Made by a program: the position numbers and the translations under genes. Under the pieces are notes generated by a model. The model was not told where the DNA came from, did no database searches, and saw only the letters and a program-made list of their open reading frames with translations. Shown here piece after piece: positions 47,401 through 57,251 of a stretch of 64,000 bases of DNA (position 1 is its first letter; each line of letters opens with the position of its first letter). Source of the stretch: Peptostreptococcus russellii (GTDB lineage Bacteria; Bacillota; Clostridia; Peptostreptococcales; Peptostreptococcaceae); contig NZ_JYGE01000007.1 in assembly GCF_003012055.1 (NCBI RefSeq), positions 124,001 to 188,000 on the forward strand, written 5' to 3'.

Positions 47401-49422
47401 ATGAAAGTATTACTTACAACATTAAATTCCAAGTTTATACATACGAACTTGGCAATTAGATATATTAGAGAGTATTCCAGATACTTAGAAGGTGATAAAT
47501 ATGAGCTTTTTATGAGGGAGTACACAATTAATAATAGTATAGATTTTATTATGAAGGATATATACAAGTTAAAAGTAGATGTATTAGTATTTTCTGTATA
47601 TATTTGGAATGTAGAAGATATAGTAAGATTATGTGAAAATATAAAAAAGGTAAGACCAAATATAAAGATAGCACTTGGTGGTCCAGAAGTGAGCTATGAC
47701 TGTGAAAATGCTATGAAAAAGTATCCCTTTGTAGACTATATACTCTATGGTGAAGGTGAAGTCGTATATAGGGATTTGATGCTTAGCTTGATGGGAGATT
47801 TAGAAATAGATAATGTGAGAGGAATTTGCCATAGAAAAGGTAAGAAAGTAATAGTCAATGAGGCTATGCCTTTGATAGAAAATTTAGATGAAATACCTAG
47901 TCCATATGAATATATAGATAAAAGCGAGTATGAAAATAAGATAGTGTACTTTGAATCCTCTAGAGGCTGTCCCTTTAATTGTCAGTACTGCTTGTCGTCG
48001 GCTATAAAGGGGTTAAGGTATTTCAGCGTTCCTAGGATAAAAAGAGATTTAAAGAACTTGATAGATGCAAGAGTATCTCAAATAAAATTTATTGATAGGA
48101 CATTTAATGCAAATAGGGAAATAGCAAAAGATGTAATGAATTTTCTTATGGAAAATGATAACGGATACACTACTTATCATTTTGAAGTTACAGCACATTT
48201 AATAGATGATGATATGCTGGAATTTTTAAAAGATTGTAAGCCGGGGCTTTTTCAGTTTGAAATAGGAGTTCAGTCAACAAATGATAAAACTCTTGAAGCA
48301 GTTGGTAGAAAAGATGATTTTGATAGATTGACAAAAGTAGTAAATACTATATCAGAATATAGAAATATTCACCAACACTTGGATTTGATTGCGGGACTTC
48401 CATATGAAAATTATGATAGGTTTGGATATTCTTTTGATGATGTATTCGCTCTAAAATCAGAATGCCTTCAACTAGGTTTCTTAAAGATGATTAAGGGAAC
48501 AGGGATTAGAAATGAAGCGGATATTCACGATTATTTATATAAGGATTATCCTCCTTATGAAATACTTTCCAATAAATATATCTCTTATGGTGAGATACTG
48601 AAACTAAAAGATATAGAAGAGATTCTAGAGACATACTATAACTCAGGAAACTTTTTATTGTCTACTGAGTATGTAATTAATAGCTATTATGATAGACCAT
48701 TCAAGTTTTTTGAAGATTTTGCAGTATACTTTAACCAAAAAGGATATTTTGATGTATTAAATGGAAAAAATCGTCTATATGAAATATTTTTAGACTTCTT
48801 TTCTGAAGTAGTTGTTTTGAATAAAGAATTCAATAAAGCTAGAGTAGCAAAAGTATATCTAGAAGACAATAAAATAACTGAAAAATTTAGTAAAACTTTA
48901 GATATAAGTGATAAAATAGTAAATGAAGTAAATGAAGTAAATGAAGTAAATGAAGTAAATGAAGTAAATGAAGTAAATGAAGTAAATGAAGTAAATGAAG
49001 TAAATGAAGTAAATGAAGTAAATGAAGTAAATGAAGTAAATGAAGTAAATGAAGTAAATGAAGTAAATGAAGTAAATGAAGTAGAGATATTTAGGGATAT
49101 ATTGAAATTTGATTATGTAGCATTGGGAAGAAGTGCGTCTATACCAAAATTCTTTAACAGAATAGAAGTAGATGACTTTAAAAATAGGGGACATCAATTT
49201 TTAAAAGTTGAAGATAATCAAAAGGTATACACTCCAGAGCACTTAGGAGAAGCTGCAAAAAATATTATAAGACACGTTCAATTTGAGGAATTCAGATATA
49301 ATGTTATAGAACTTAAAAATAACCCAAATGCAAAGATAGAGAGAAAACAAAATACTGTTCTTTTCTATTATGATATTGACAAAATTTTTGAGAAATCAAA
49401 AGCATTTGCAGTGAAAATATAA
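47401..49422 (+). CDS. B12-binding-type radical SAM protein with DUF4080 and an internal (VNE)18 repeat
   Basis: 673 residues from ATG 47401, 6 nt after GGAG. Residues 1-125 form a cobalamin-binding-type domain (MKVLLTTLNSKFIHTNLAIRY; IALGGPEVS). CPFNCQYC (CxxxCxxC) is the [4Fe-4S] cluster motif of the radical-SAM domain. A DUF4080 region follows. Within it, bases 48919-49080 encode 18 perfect copies of Val-Asn-Glu, an insertion into a normally unrepeated region. The C-terminal domain continues normally afterwards, so the frame is intact. Family members are usually called tRNA or oxidoreductase-like without proof; substrate unknown. Confidence 0.82.
   Translation: MKVLLTTLNSKFIHTNLAIRYIREYSRYLEGDKYELFMREYTINNSIDFIMKDIYKLKVDVLVFSVYIWNVEDIVRLCENIKKVRPNIKIALGGPEVSYDCENAMKKYPFVDYILYGEGEVVYRDLMLSLMGDLEIDNVRGICHRKGKKVIVNEAMPLIENLDEIPSPYEYIDKSEYENKIVYFESSRGCPFNCQYCLSSAIKGLRYFSVPRIKRDLKNLIDARVSQIKFIDRTFNANREIAKDVMNFLMENDNGYTTYHFEVTAHLIDDDMLEFLKDCKPGLFQFEIGVQSTNDKTLEAVGRKDDFDRLTKVVNTISEYRNIHQHLDLIAGLPYENYDRFGYSFDDVFALKSECLQLGFLKMIKGTGIRNEADIHDYLYKDYPPYEILSNKYISYGEILKLKDIEEILETYYNSGNFLLSTEYVINSYYDRPFKFFEDFAVYFNQKGYFDVLNGKNRLYEIFLDFFSEVVVLNKEFNKARVAKVYLEDNKITEKFSKTLDISDKIVNEVNEVNEVNEVNEVNEVNEVNEVNEVNEVNEVNEVNEVNEVNEVNEVNEVNEVEIFRDILKFDYVALGRSASIPKFFNRIEVDDFKNRGHQFLKVEDNQKVYTPEHLGEAAKNIIRHVQFEEFRYNVIELKNNPNAKIERKQNTVLFYYDIDKIFEKSKAFAVKI
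48919..49080 (+). repeat. 9-bp minisatellite, 18 perfect copies
   Basis: GTAAATGAA repeats 18 times without a change over 162 bp, inside the DUF4080 gene. As the unit is three codons, copy-number change alters protein length but not frame. Confidence 0.97.
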
Positions 49423-49687
49423 GAGATAAACTTAAATATATAAAAGTATTTAAAAAAGAGTTTGAAAAAGAAACAATAAAAAACTATTTAATTTAAATAG
49501 AAACTATATAAAAGTTTTGTTTTTAGGTGGAATAGTTGTTTTATAAAAAATATTGAAGTCAAAGGTGATTTTACTAAAGAAAATAATTGTAAAAAATGAT
49601 GTTACAGTTATAGAGTGTTTGGGTATACTCTTATTAGCCTCGACTTCATTTAATGAGTTAGACTATAAATTGAAAGAAGGAAATTAT

Positions 49688-50821
49688 ATGAAAAGTAAAA
49701 TAGAAAAATATATATTGGATAAATCTGAGGAATTGGTTTTTATCACTATAGATAAAGAAGGAGATATTGATCTAGAAGGATATGTACTTCCAGAAAATGG
49801 ATTAAAAGTACCTATAAAAAGCGATGTTTTAGTCAAAAATATAAAGGATAATACAGCACAAGAGTCATTAAATATGATGTCTATGGTAGATGCAATGCTT
49901 TATATTCAAGGTATTGACTCTAACTTTGCATTTAATACTGAATATGATAAATTTATAGATGCATTTTCTAAAAAAGTAAAGTTTGATTACTTCCCATACT
50001 TGGGTTATATGTCAAATAAAAGCTATCAAGAAGGTGAGACTAGAGATGCACTTGTCTATATTAAATCATTTTTAAGGAGAAATCCAGACGATGTGATGGC
50101 ACTATATCAATATTCAATAATATGCCAAGAATTAGCTTTAAGATATCAAAAAGACGGAGATTTACAGGCGACAAATGACTTTTTAATGGAAGCATTAGCG
50201 AGCCTAGAACATATTTTAGATATAGATGATGAGTTTTCTTTGGCCTACTATCAGCTAGGATTTCATTATTCAAATCAAAATCAGTATATCAAGGCAAAAT
50301 ATATATGGGAAAGAGCTTTAGAGCTAGGTATTGATGATGATATGCTTGCAGAAATTCAAGAAAATCTCAACAATATAGATTTTAAAGTAAGGTATGAAGA
50401 AGGTTATAATTTGGTGTTTCAGGGAAAGGCAGATGAAGGCTTAAAAAAGCTATTAGCAATTGAGGAGGAGCATCCTGATTGGTGGAATCTGTTATTCATC
50501 ATAAGTCTAGCATACAAGTCATTAGGTGAAATTGGAGAGGCGAAAAAATATCTAGAAAAGATACTTATAATTAGACCTACACAGGTAGATACTTTAGTAG
50601 AAATGGCTCTTTGCCTTGCAGAAGAAGGAAATCTTGAAGGTGCAATAAGTTATTTATCAAAGGCTGCTAAGATCAGAAAGGATGATCCTGAAATTCTTTG
50701 TAACCTAGGAATGGCATATTTAAATAATGGAAATCTAGATGATGCAAAGTACTATATAGAAAGAGCCTATGAGATAGATCCAATGGATGAAGTGACTATA
50801 GCTTGTATGAAACAGTTATAG
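49688..50821 (+). CDS. Tetratricopeptide-repeat protein
   Basis: 377 residues from ATG 49688 after GAAGGAAA; upstream in-frame codons lack a ribosome site. Residues 1-100 form an N-terminal part with VLPENGLKVPIKSDVLV. From about 110 on there are at least five TPR-like units, for example DALVYIKSFLRRNPDDVMALYQ, IKAKYIWERALEL, AKKYLEKILIIRPTQ and DAKYYIERAYEIDPMD. TPRs mediate protein contacts. No signal peptide, so it is probably cytoplasmic. The partner is unknown. Confidence 0.75.
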   Translation: MKSKIEKYILDKSEELVFITIDKEGDIDLEGYVLPENGLKVPIKSDVLVKNIKDNTAQESLNMMSMVDAMLYIQGIDSNFAFNTEYDKFIDAFSKKVKFDYFPYLGYMSNKSYQEGETRDALVYIKSFLRRNPDDVMALYQYSIICQELALRYQKDGDLQATNDFLMEALASLEHILDIDDEFSLAYYQLGFHYSNQNQYIKAKYIWERALELGIDDDMLAEIQENLNNIDFKVRYEEGYNLVFQGKADEGLKKLLAIEEEHPDWWNLLFIISLAYKSLGEIGEAKKYLEKILIIRPTQVDTLVEMALCLAEEGNLEGAISYLSKAAKIRKDDPEILCNLGMAYLNNGNLDDAKYYIERAYEIDPMDEVTIACMKQL

Positions 50822-50875
50822 AATATATAAAGTAGCTAAAAAGTGTAGTTCTCTTAGTAGGTAAAATGAGAGGAT

Positions 50876-52171
50876 GTGGGCGATATAAATTCATTAGGAT
50901 TGGCAAGTAGTATTAGTTTTGTGATGGTATTTATAGAGGGATTGGTGTCGTTTTTTTCACCTTGTGTAATACCCTTGATACCCTTATATATGGGATATTT
51001 GGCAGGTGGAGCCAAGGTAGTTCAAGAAGATGGAAGTGAAATTTATGAAAAAAAGACAGTAATATTGCATACGGTATTCTTTGTATTAGGAATATCAGCA
51101 GCATTTTTTATACTAGGTCTTGGATTCTCATCGCTGGGATCAGTGTTTAGAGAATATAGAGATATAATGGCTAAGCTTGGTGGAGTATTGATTATAATAC
51201 TTGGCTTAAATCAGATGGGTTTATTTAAAATCGCATTTTTAAATAAACAAGTGAAAATTAGCAATAAAACATCGGGCAAAAAAATGAATCCACTAGTAGC
51301 TTTTGTAATGGGATTTGGATTTAGTTTTGCTTGGACACCTTGTGTAGGACCAGCTTTAGCTTCTGTTTTGATAATGGCATCAAATGCAAGTAGTGTTTTG
51401 GAAGGTAATTTATTGGTTCTAATATATGCACTTGGATTTTTGATACCATTTGTAGTTTTAGGAATTTTTACGGGTCAAACATTGAACTTTATTAAGAAAA
51501 ACCCTAAGATTATGAACATTATTGTAAAGATAGGTGGAGTAGTTCTAGTTGCTATGGGGCTTATGCTTCTTTTAGGAACTTTTGAAAGATTTGAGTCATT
51601 ATTTAATGGCAATCAGTCACCTCAAAAAGTGGAAGAAAGTATAGAAGAATCTCAAAAAGAAAGTGAAGAAAATAAATCTAGTAAAGAAAAAGCAGAAGAA
51701 AAAATTGAAGATAAGGAAGAAGCTTCTGGAGAAAGACAAAAGATGCTTTCAATTAATTTAGAGGATCAAAATGGTAATACAGTAAATGTAGAAGATTTTA
51801 AGGGAAAAGTAGTATTTATTAATTTCTTTGCAACATGGTGCCCACCTTGTAAAGAAGAAATTCCTGATATAGAAAATTTATACAAGGAAAATGGTTATAA
51901 TAAAAATGATGTAGTAGTTATAGGTATAGCCGCTCCGAATCAGGGCAGGGAACAAGATGAAGAAGGAATAAAAAACTTTATAAAAGAGTACAATATTACA
52001 TATCCAGTACTAATGGATAGGACTGGAGAAATATTTGGACAGTACGGTGCTTATTCTCTTCCAACTACATTTTTAATAGATAAAGAAAGTAAGGTCTATG
52101 GTTATGTATCTGGTGCAATAGCAAGGGATACAATGGACAAAGCGATAGAAGACACTAAAAACTTAAAATAA
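50876..52171 (+). CDS. CcdA (DsbD-type) membrane domain fused to a TlpA-like thioredoxin
   Basis: 431 residues. Residues about 10-240 have six membrane segments with the redox pair in FFSPCVIPLIPLY and FAWTPCVGPALAS. An acidic, Glu/Lys-rich linker (about 245-290) leads to an extracytoplasmic thioredoxin domain with WCPPC (321-325). It passes electrons from cytoplasmic thioredoxin across the membrane to substrates outside, and could depend on trxB at 15.4 kb. The GTG start has an AGAGGA ribosome site only 1-2 nt away, so the true start is a little uncertain. A terminator-free 28 bp separates it from the T-box promoter. Confidence 0.88.
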   Translation: MGDINSLGLASSISFVMVFIEGLVSFFSPCVIPLIPLYMGYLAGGAKVVQEDGSEIYEKKTVILHTVFFVLGISAAFFILGLGFSSLGSVFREYRDIMAKLGGVLIIILGLNQMGLFKIAFLNKQVKISNKTSGKKMNPLVAFVMGFGFSFAWTPCVGPALASVLIMASNASSVLEGNLLVLIYALGFLIPFVVLGIFTGQTLNFIKKNPKIMNIIVKIGGVVLVAMGLMLLLGTFERFESLFNGNQSPQKVEESIEESQKESEENKSSKEKAEEKIEDKEEASGERQKMLSINLEDQNGNTVNVEDFKGKVVFINFFATWCPPCKEEIPDIENLYKENGYNKNDVVVIGIAAPNQGREQDEEGIKNFIKEYNITYPVLMDRTGEIFGQYGAYSLPTTFLIDKESKVYGYVSGAIARDTMDKAIEDTKNLK

Positions 52172-52199
52172 GAAATTTTATAAAAATTTAAAAAAAGGC

Positions 52200-52472
52200 T
52201 TGACACTTTATTGAAAAGTTACTATAATAAACTCAATCGAATAATTACTGTTGACGAAGAGAGTAACTCAAATGAATTTTCAGCGAGCTAGAGTATGGTG
52301 TGAGTCTAGTATTGAAGTTTGAAGTGAAAAGAACTTTCGAGGTTGCTGGAGGAAAGTAAGTATTCTAGCAGGTTTCCCGCCTTAAGGGTTTAAGAGGATA
52401 GTCTATACTATCAATAAGAGTGGTAACGCGGAATTTTCGTCTCTTGAGCAATTTGCTCAAGGGACTTTTTTT
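52200..52472 (+). ncRNA. T-box leader, probably Arg-specific, with its promoter
   Basis: The promoter is perfect: TTGACA (52200-52205), 17 bp, TATAAT (52223-52228). Stem I runs from CGAAGAG (52255) to CTTTCG (52334-52339), with the distal GGTGTGAG loop. The candidate specifier is AGA (52330-52332) followed by A, fitting GTGAAN-specifier-A patterns; AAG or GAA cannot be excluded. The T-box AGAGTGGTAACGCGG (52417-52431) follows, and the terminator GTCTCTTGAGCA/TGCTCAAGGGAC with Ts lies at 52439-52472. Uncharged tRNA would promote read-through. Confidence 0.85.
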
Positions 52473-52569
52473 ATATCTAAAAATCAATATAAATTATAGT
52501 TAATTTATTTAAGAAGTTAGATATAAAATTTGCATACAAAATTCTAGTATCAGGATTATTTTGTGTTTT

Positions 52570-52636
52570 ATAGATTATCAATAAGAGTGGTAACGCGGCA
52601 ATTCGTCTCTTGGATATATATCCAGGAGACTTTTTT
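52570..52636 (+). ncRNA. Second T-box antiterminator/terminator module without Stem I
   Basis: ATCAATAAGAGTGGTAACGC at about 52577 repeats the first T-box nearly exactly, followed by a terminator GTCTCTTGGATA...TATCCAGGAGAC (52605-52630) and six Ts. No promoter or Stem I is visible in the 97 bp between the two modules. It therefore looks like a duplicated expression platform. Confidence 0.75.
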
Positions 52637-52915
52637 ATTGGAAAAATAAGTGCACATATTTTATCCAGAAAATTGGCAATAATTAAAAAGTATTTAAGGG
52701 AAAAATTAAAAATCTAGATGAAAAGTTATTAATTAATAGTTTTATTTTTGCTTTTTCAAATAAGAAACTAAAAATAAAATTATAAAAGAAAAATACTAGT
52801 ATTTTAAAGATTTTTTAGAGTTAAAAGAAATATCAAAAATTAAGAAAGAAATATCAAAAATTAGGAAAGTATAACTACAGAGTTTAAAGATTATGAGTAT
52901 TAGGGGGTATATCAA

Positions 52916-53788
52916 ATGAATTATTTATTAAATAAAAAAAATAAATCGATATTAAAAAAAATATCAGTGCTTGCTATAGTAATTTTATTTGCAGGTGTAA
53001 GTATGGCTTGTAGTAATAAAAAAGATTCTAATAAAACGACAGAAGTTGATAAAAACATAGATGTTTTGGATGAAATAAAAGAAAGTGGAAAAATAAGAGT
53101 TGCTACAGCACCGGGCTATCCACCTTTTGAATTTGTACAAGCTAAGAACGGAAAGAGTGAAGTTTTGGGTGCTGATATAGATCTAGCAAAGAAAATTGCT
53201 GAAAGGCTTAATCTCGAACTTGAGATAAAAACAATGGATTTTGATGCTTTACTACCAGCATTGCAAGCAGGGAAAGCTGATATTGTAATAACAGGTATGA
53301 CACCGAACGAAAAAAGAAAAAAGGCAGTTGATTTTTCTGATATTTATTTTACAGGTGTAAATTCAGTAATTGTTAAATCAGATTTTGATAAGGAAATAAA
53401 GACGAGTGATGACTTGAAAAAATTTAAGGTAGGACTTCAAAAGGGATCTACTCAGGAAGAATATGTAAATAATATACTGAAGGCTGAAAATAGCAAATCT
53501 CTGACTTCTGTTCCTGACTTAATAACAGATTTAAAAAATGGAAATATAGATGCGATACTTACAAGTATGACAGTAGCCAAGATTAATGAAAAACAAAACA
53601 CAGGAATTAAAGTTATAGAGGATGTTGATCTTAAAGGGACTGCCAGTGAAGAAACAGCAGCAATTGCCATAAAAAAGGGGAATAATAAAAGACTTATTTC
53701 TGAAATTAATTCTCTGATAAAAGAGTTAAAAGATAGTGGCGAGTATGAAAAAATATTAAATAAAAATATAGATTTGGCAAGCAAATAA
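52916..53788 (+). CDS. Amino-acid ABC transporter substrate-binding lipoprotein
   Basis: 290 residues after AGGGGGT. Lipobox VSMAC puts the lipidated Cys at 32. The family-3 signature is ADIDLAKKIAERLNLELEIKTMDFDALLPALQAGKADIVITGMT, and GYPPFEF precedes it. It would deliver a polar amino acid, plausibly arginine or lysine, to a membrane permease. No permease or ATPase gene is adjacent, so it must use a transporter encoded elsewhere. It lies directly behind the tandem T-box region. Confidence 0.85.
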   Translation: MNYLLNKKNKSILKKISVLAIVILFAGVSMACSNKKDSNKTTEVDKNIDVLDEIKESGKIRVATAPGYPPFEFVQAKNGKSEVLGADIDLAKKIAERLNLELEIKTMDFDALLPALQAGKADIVITGMTPNEKRKKAVDFSDIYFTGVNSVIVKSDFDKEIKTSDDLKKFKVGLQKGSTQEEYVNNILKAENSKSLTSVPDLITDLKNGNIDAILTSMTVAKINEKQNTGIKVIEDVDLKGTASEETAAIAIKKGNNKRLISEINSLIKELKDSGEYEKILNKNIDLASK

Positions 53789-54079
53789 GCTAAATCTATA
53801 AAATATAAAAATATACAGAAAAGGTAAAGATATTAGCAATAAGTATATAGAAAAAATAAAATTTAGAAAAGATATGATTAATAAAAATATAGAAATGATA
53901 TAGATACAGAAAATATAAAAAAGTATCTAGTTTAAAAAATATAAGCTTATTGAATAGTAATATCAATTAAATAAAGGAATAAGTCTTATTTACCAAGTAG
54001 AGACTTATAGAGTGAATTATATAAAAAAAGATAGCAATAAAAATTATATTAATAAATAAAAATAATGGGGGAAAAATAA
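53789..54079. other. AT-rich spacer between the binding protein gene and argG
   Basis: 291 bp with no gene and no clear terminator. The T-box transcript may run on into argG-argH. GGGGGAAAA at 54066 is the argG ribosome site. Confidence 0.4.
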
Positions 54080-55285
54080 ATGAAAAAAATAGTATTAGCA
54101 TATTCAGGTGGATTGGATACTTCAGTAATTATACCTTGGCTAAAGGAAAATTATGAAGGATGTGAAGTAATAGCAGTGTGTGGAGATGTAGGTCAAGGAG
54201 ATGAGACTGATATTGTATATGAAAAAGCAATAAAAAGTGGTGCATCAAAATGTTACATTGTTGACTTAAAAGAAGAGTTTGTAAAGGATTGTGTGTGGCC
54301 TGTAATAAAGGCAGGTGCAGTGTATGAAGGTAAATATCTATTAGGGACAGCAACGGCAAGACCTTTAATAGCAAAGGCATTGGTAGAAGTAGCTGAAAAA
54401 GAAGGAGCAGAATATATTTGTCATGGTGCAACTGGAAAAGGAAATGATCAAGTTCGTTTTGAGTTAGGAGTAAAAGCTTTGAATCCAGATATTAAAATAA
54501 TAGCACCTTGGAGAATGTGGGATATTAAATCGCGTGACGAGGCTATAGATTATGCAAAGGCTCATAATATAGAAGTGCCAGTAACAAAGAAACGTCCTTA
54601 TAGTATGGATAGAAATGTACTTCATTTAAGCCATGAAGGTGGGGATTTAGAAAACCCTGCAAATGAGCCAATTGAAGATCTTTGCTTAATATGTTCTAGT
54701 CCTGAAAAAGCTCCAGATATGGCAGAATATGTAAGCATAGCATTTGAAAAGGGCAATCCTATATCAATAAATGGAGTAGAAATGTCACCTTTAGAATTAT
54801 TAGAAAAGGCCAATGAAATTGCGGCAAAAAATGGTGTAGGCATACTAGATATGGTGGAAAATCGTCTAGTAGGAATGAAGTCAAGAGGTGTGTATGAAAC
54901 TCCAGGAGGTACTCTTCTTTTGGAAGCCCACAAAGCTTTGGAGAGTTTAACTCTTGATAGAGATACTCTATCTTATAAGTCTCAGGTATCACTAAAATAT
55001 TCAGAGTTGGTATATGATGGATTATGGTTTACTCCTTTAAAAGGGGCATTGGATGCATTTGTTGAGACTACTCAAGAAACTTGTACAGGTGAAGTGAAGA
55101 TGAAACTTTACAAGGGAAATTGTCATTCAGTAGCTATAATGTCTCCATTTTCACTTTATAGCGAAGAGTTGGCAACTTTTGGTGAAGATAGTATCTATGA
55201 TCAGAAAGATGCAGAAGGATTTATAAACTTGTTTGGACTTCCTCTAAAGGTCAATGCAAAAATGAAGGCGAAAAACAATTTATAA
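54080..55285 (+). CDS. argG: Argininosuccinate synthase
   Basis: 401 residues. [16 protein letters not shown] is the PP-loop ATP-binding motif; [15 protein letters not shown] and the [16 protein letters not shown] segment bind citrulline and aspartate (usual form [12 protein letters not shown]). It joins citrulline and aspartate with ATP in arginine synthesis. It stands 204 bp before argH, without a strong terminator between. No argF, argB or similar gene is in the window, so citrulline must come from another locus or from uptake. Confidence 0.94.
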   Translation: MKKIVLAYSGGLDTSVIIPWLKENYEGCEVIAVCGDVGQGDETDIVYEKAIKSGASKCYIVDLKEEFVKDCVWPVIKAGAVYEGKYLLGTATARPLIAKALVEVAEKEGAEYICHGATGKGNDQVRFELGVKALNPDIKIIAPWRMWDIKSRDEAIDYAKAHNIEVPVTKKRPYSMDRNVLHLSHEGGDLENPANEPIEDLCLICSSPEKAPDMAEYVSIAFEKGNPISINGVEMSPLELLEKANEIAAKNGVGILDMVENRLVGMKSRGVYETPGGTLLLEAHKALESLTLDRDTLSYKSQVSLKYSELVYDGLWFTPLKGALDAFVETTQETCTGEVKMKLYKGNCHSVAIMSPFSLYSEELATFGEDSIYDQKDAEGFINLFGLPLKVNAKMKAKNNL

Positions 55286-55489
55286 AGTAAAAAAATTTAA
55301 TAAATAGAGGATAGTATTTTATTTGTTAACTGAGGGATTTATAATCTTAGAGATGTAAGTTTTTATAAAAATAAATAAAAAATAAAAATAATAGAATTTA
55401 AGTTTAAAGTCAAAAAATCACAAAAGTTGATATGAAAATAAGAATGAATTATAGATATATAAATATAATTTTAAATTGGGAGGATAGAT

Positions 55490-56866
55490 ATGGAAAAATT
55501 GTGGGGTGGTCGATTTCAAAAAGACACAGATGAGTTGATGGAGGATTTTAACTCCTCTATTGCCTTTGATTCAAAGCTCTATGCCTATGACATAGAGGGA
55601 AGTATAGCACATGCAAAGATGCTTGGAAGTACTGCTATAATTGAAATGTCTGAATCTAAAAGTATAATAGATGGTCTAAAGGAGATAAAAGAAGATATTG
55701 AGGCTGGAAAAGTAGAGTTTAGTAAGAAGCATGAAGATATTCATATGAATATAGAGTTTTTACTTATTGAAAAAATAGGAGATACTGGGAAAAAACTACA
55801 TACTGCAAGGAGCCGTAATGATCAAGTAGCACTAGATTTAAGATTGTATGCAAGAGACTCGGTAATGGATCTAATGGAACTTACAAAAAACTGGATGAAG
55901 GTTTTAACTGATTTAGCTGAAGAAAATCTTTATACAATAATGCCTGGATACACACACCTTCAAAGAGCCCAACCAATATCTTTTGCACATAATTTGATGG
56001 CTTATGCAGAGATGGCTAAAAGAGATTATCAAAGACTAGAAAATTGGTTAAAGATACATAATATTATGCCACTTGGAAGTGGAGCTTTGGCTGGAACAAC
56101 ATTTCCTATAGATAGAGAGATGACTGCAGGCTTACTTGGATTTGATGGACCATGTATGAACTCACTAGATGGTGTTAGTGATAGAGATTATATAATTGAT
56201 TTATTAAGTGCTGCCAGTACTGCTATGATGCATATGAGCAGATTATGTGAAGAGATAATACTATGGTCAAGCCAAGAGTTTAGTTTTATAGAGCTGGATG
56301 ATGCATATAGTACAGGAAGCTCTATGATGCCACAAAAGAAAAATCCAGATGCAGCAGAGCTAGTTAGAGGAAAGACTGGTAGAGTATATGGTGATTTAGT
56401 TTCAATTTTAACTACTATGAAAGGAATACCTCTGGCTTACAATAAAGATATGCAGGAAGATAAAGAATGTTTATTTGATGGAGTAGATACTTGGTCAAAA
56501 TGCTTAGTTATAATGACAGCAATGATGAAAACTATAAAAATCTGTAAAGACAATATGCTTGAAGCGAGCAAGGGTGGCTTTACCAATGCCACAGATTTAG
56601 CAGATTATCTAGTTAAAAAGGGTCTGGCATTTAGAGATGCCCATAAAATTACTGGTGAAATAGTATTTGATTGTATTAAAAATAATATATCATTAGATGA
56701 GTTTCCACTAGAAAAGTATAAGAGTTATAGCCAGCTAATAGAAGAGGATATCTATGATGAAATTGATGTTAGACACTGTGTTCAGTATAGAAACTCAATT
56801 GGTGGACCAAGTGTAAATCAAGTTCAAATATCAATAGAAAACATAAGGGAGAAATATTTAAAGTAG
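55490..56866 (+). CDS. argH: Argininosuccinate lyase
   Basis: 458 residues after GGGAGGAT. WGGRFQKDTDELMEDFNSSI opens the protein, HTARSRNDQVALDLRLY and GYTHLQRAQPISFAH build the active site, and GSSMMPQKKNPDAAEL is the fumarase/aspartase signature. It splits argininosuccinate into arginine and fumarate, the last step of arginine synthesis. A terminator follows. Confidence 0.95.
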   Translation: MEKLWGGRFQKDTDELMEDFNSSIAFDSKLYAYDIEGSIAHAKMLGSTAIIEMSESKSIIDGLKEIKEDIEAGKVEFSKKHEDIHMNIEFLLIEKIGDTGKKLHTARSRNDQVALDLRLYARDSVMDLMELTKNWMKVLTDLAEENLYTIMPGYTHLQRAQPISFAHNLMAYAEMAKRDYQRLENWLKIHNIMPLGSGALAGTTFPIDREMTAGLLGFDGPCMNSLDGVSDRDYIIDLLSAASTAMMHMSRLCEEIILWSSQEFSFIELDDAYSTGSSMMPQKKNPDAAELVRGKTGRVYGDLVSILTTMKGIPLAYNKDMQEDKECLFDGVDTWSKCLVIMTAMMKTIKICKDNMLEASKGGFTNATDLADYLVKKGLAFRDAHKITGEIVFDCIKNNISLDEFPLEKYKSYSQLIEEDIYDEIDVRHCVQYRNSIGGPSVNQVQISIENIREKYLK

Positions 56867-56942
56867 ACTATTTGTAAAGAGATATCATAAGAATCTTAAA
56901 AACATATAAGTAAATAAGAGCCTTAAAATATTAATAGTAGAT

Positions 56943-56974
56943 AAAAGCAGTTATAGAAATATAGCTGCTTTTTT
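56943..56974 (+). terminator. Intrinsic terminator of argH
   Basis: AAAAGCAGTTATA pairs with TATAGCTGCTTTT (one G-U) around GAAA, then Ts. Confidence 0.85.
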
Positions 56975-57062
56975 ATTGTATAAAAATAATATAAGAATAA
57001 ATAGGAAAAGTAGTATCAGTAACAAATGACTCGCTATGAAATAAATCCGACTCAAAAACTAA

Positions 57063-57115
57063 TTGATAATCTTTATCAAAAATATATTGACTTTGATAAA
57101 AAGACTTGTTATAAT
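57063..57115 (+). promoter_or_regulatory. Fur-like box and promoter of the flavodoxin operon
   Basis: TTGATAATCTTTATCAA (57063-57079) is a 7-3-7 inverted repeat whose arms are identical to the site at 479. The promoter TTGACT (57087-57092), 17 bp, TATAAT (57110-57115) begins 8 bp further on. Confidence 0.7.
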
Positions 57116-57251
57116 GAAAATAAATAATTGATGATAATAAATATCAATAATAAAAGCGAAATGGAAAAAATAGAAACTCTTTTATATTTCTGTTATATTT
57201 CTATGAAATTATGCTTAATTATTGATAGCTATTCTATAAAAATTCAGATAA

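Noticed and set aside
48898-49197. Minus-strand open frame of repeated Phe-Ile-Tyr
   Set aside because: It is the complement of the GTAAATGAA array in the DUF4080 gene, with no start signals of its own.
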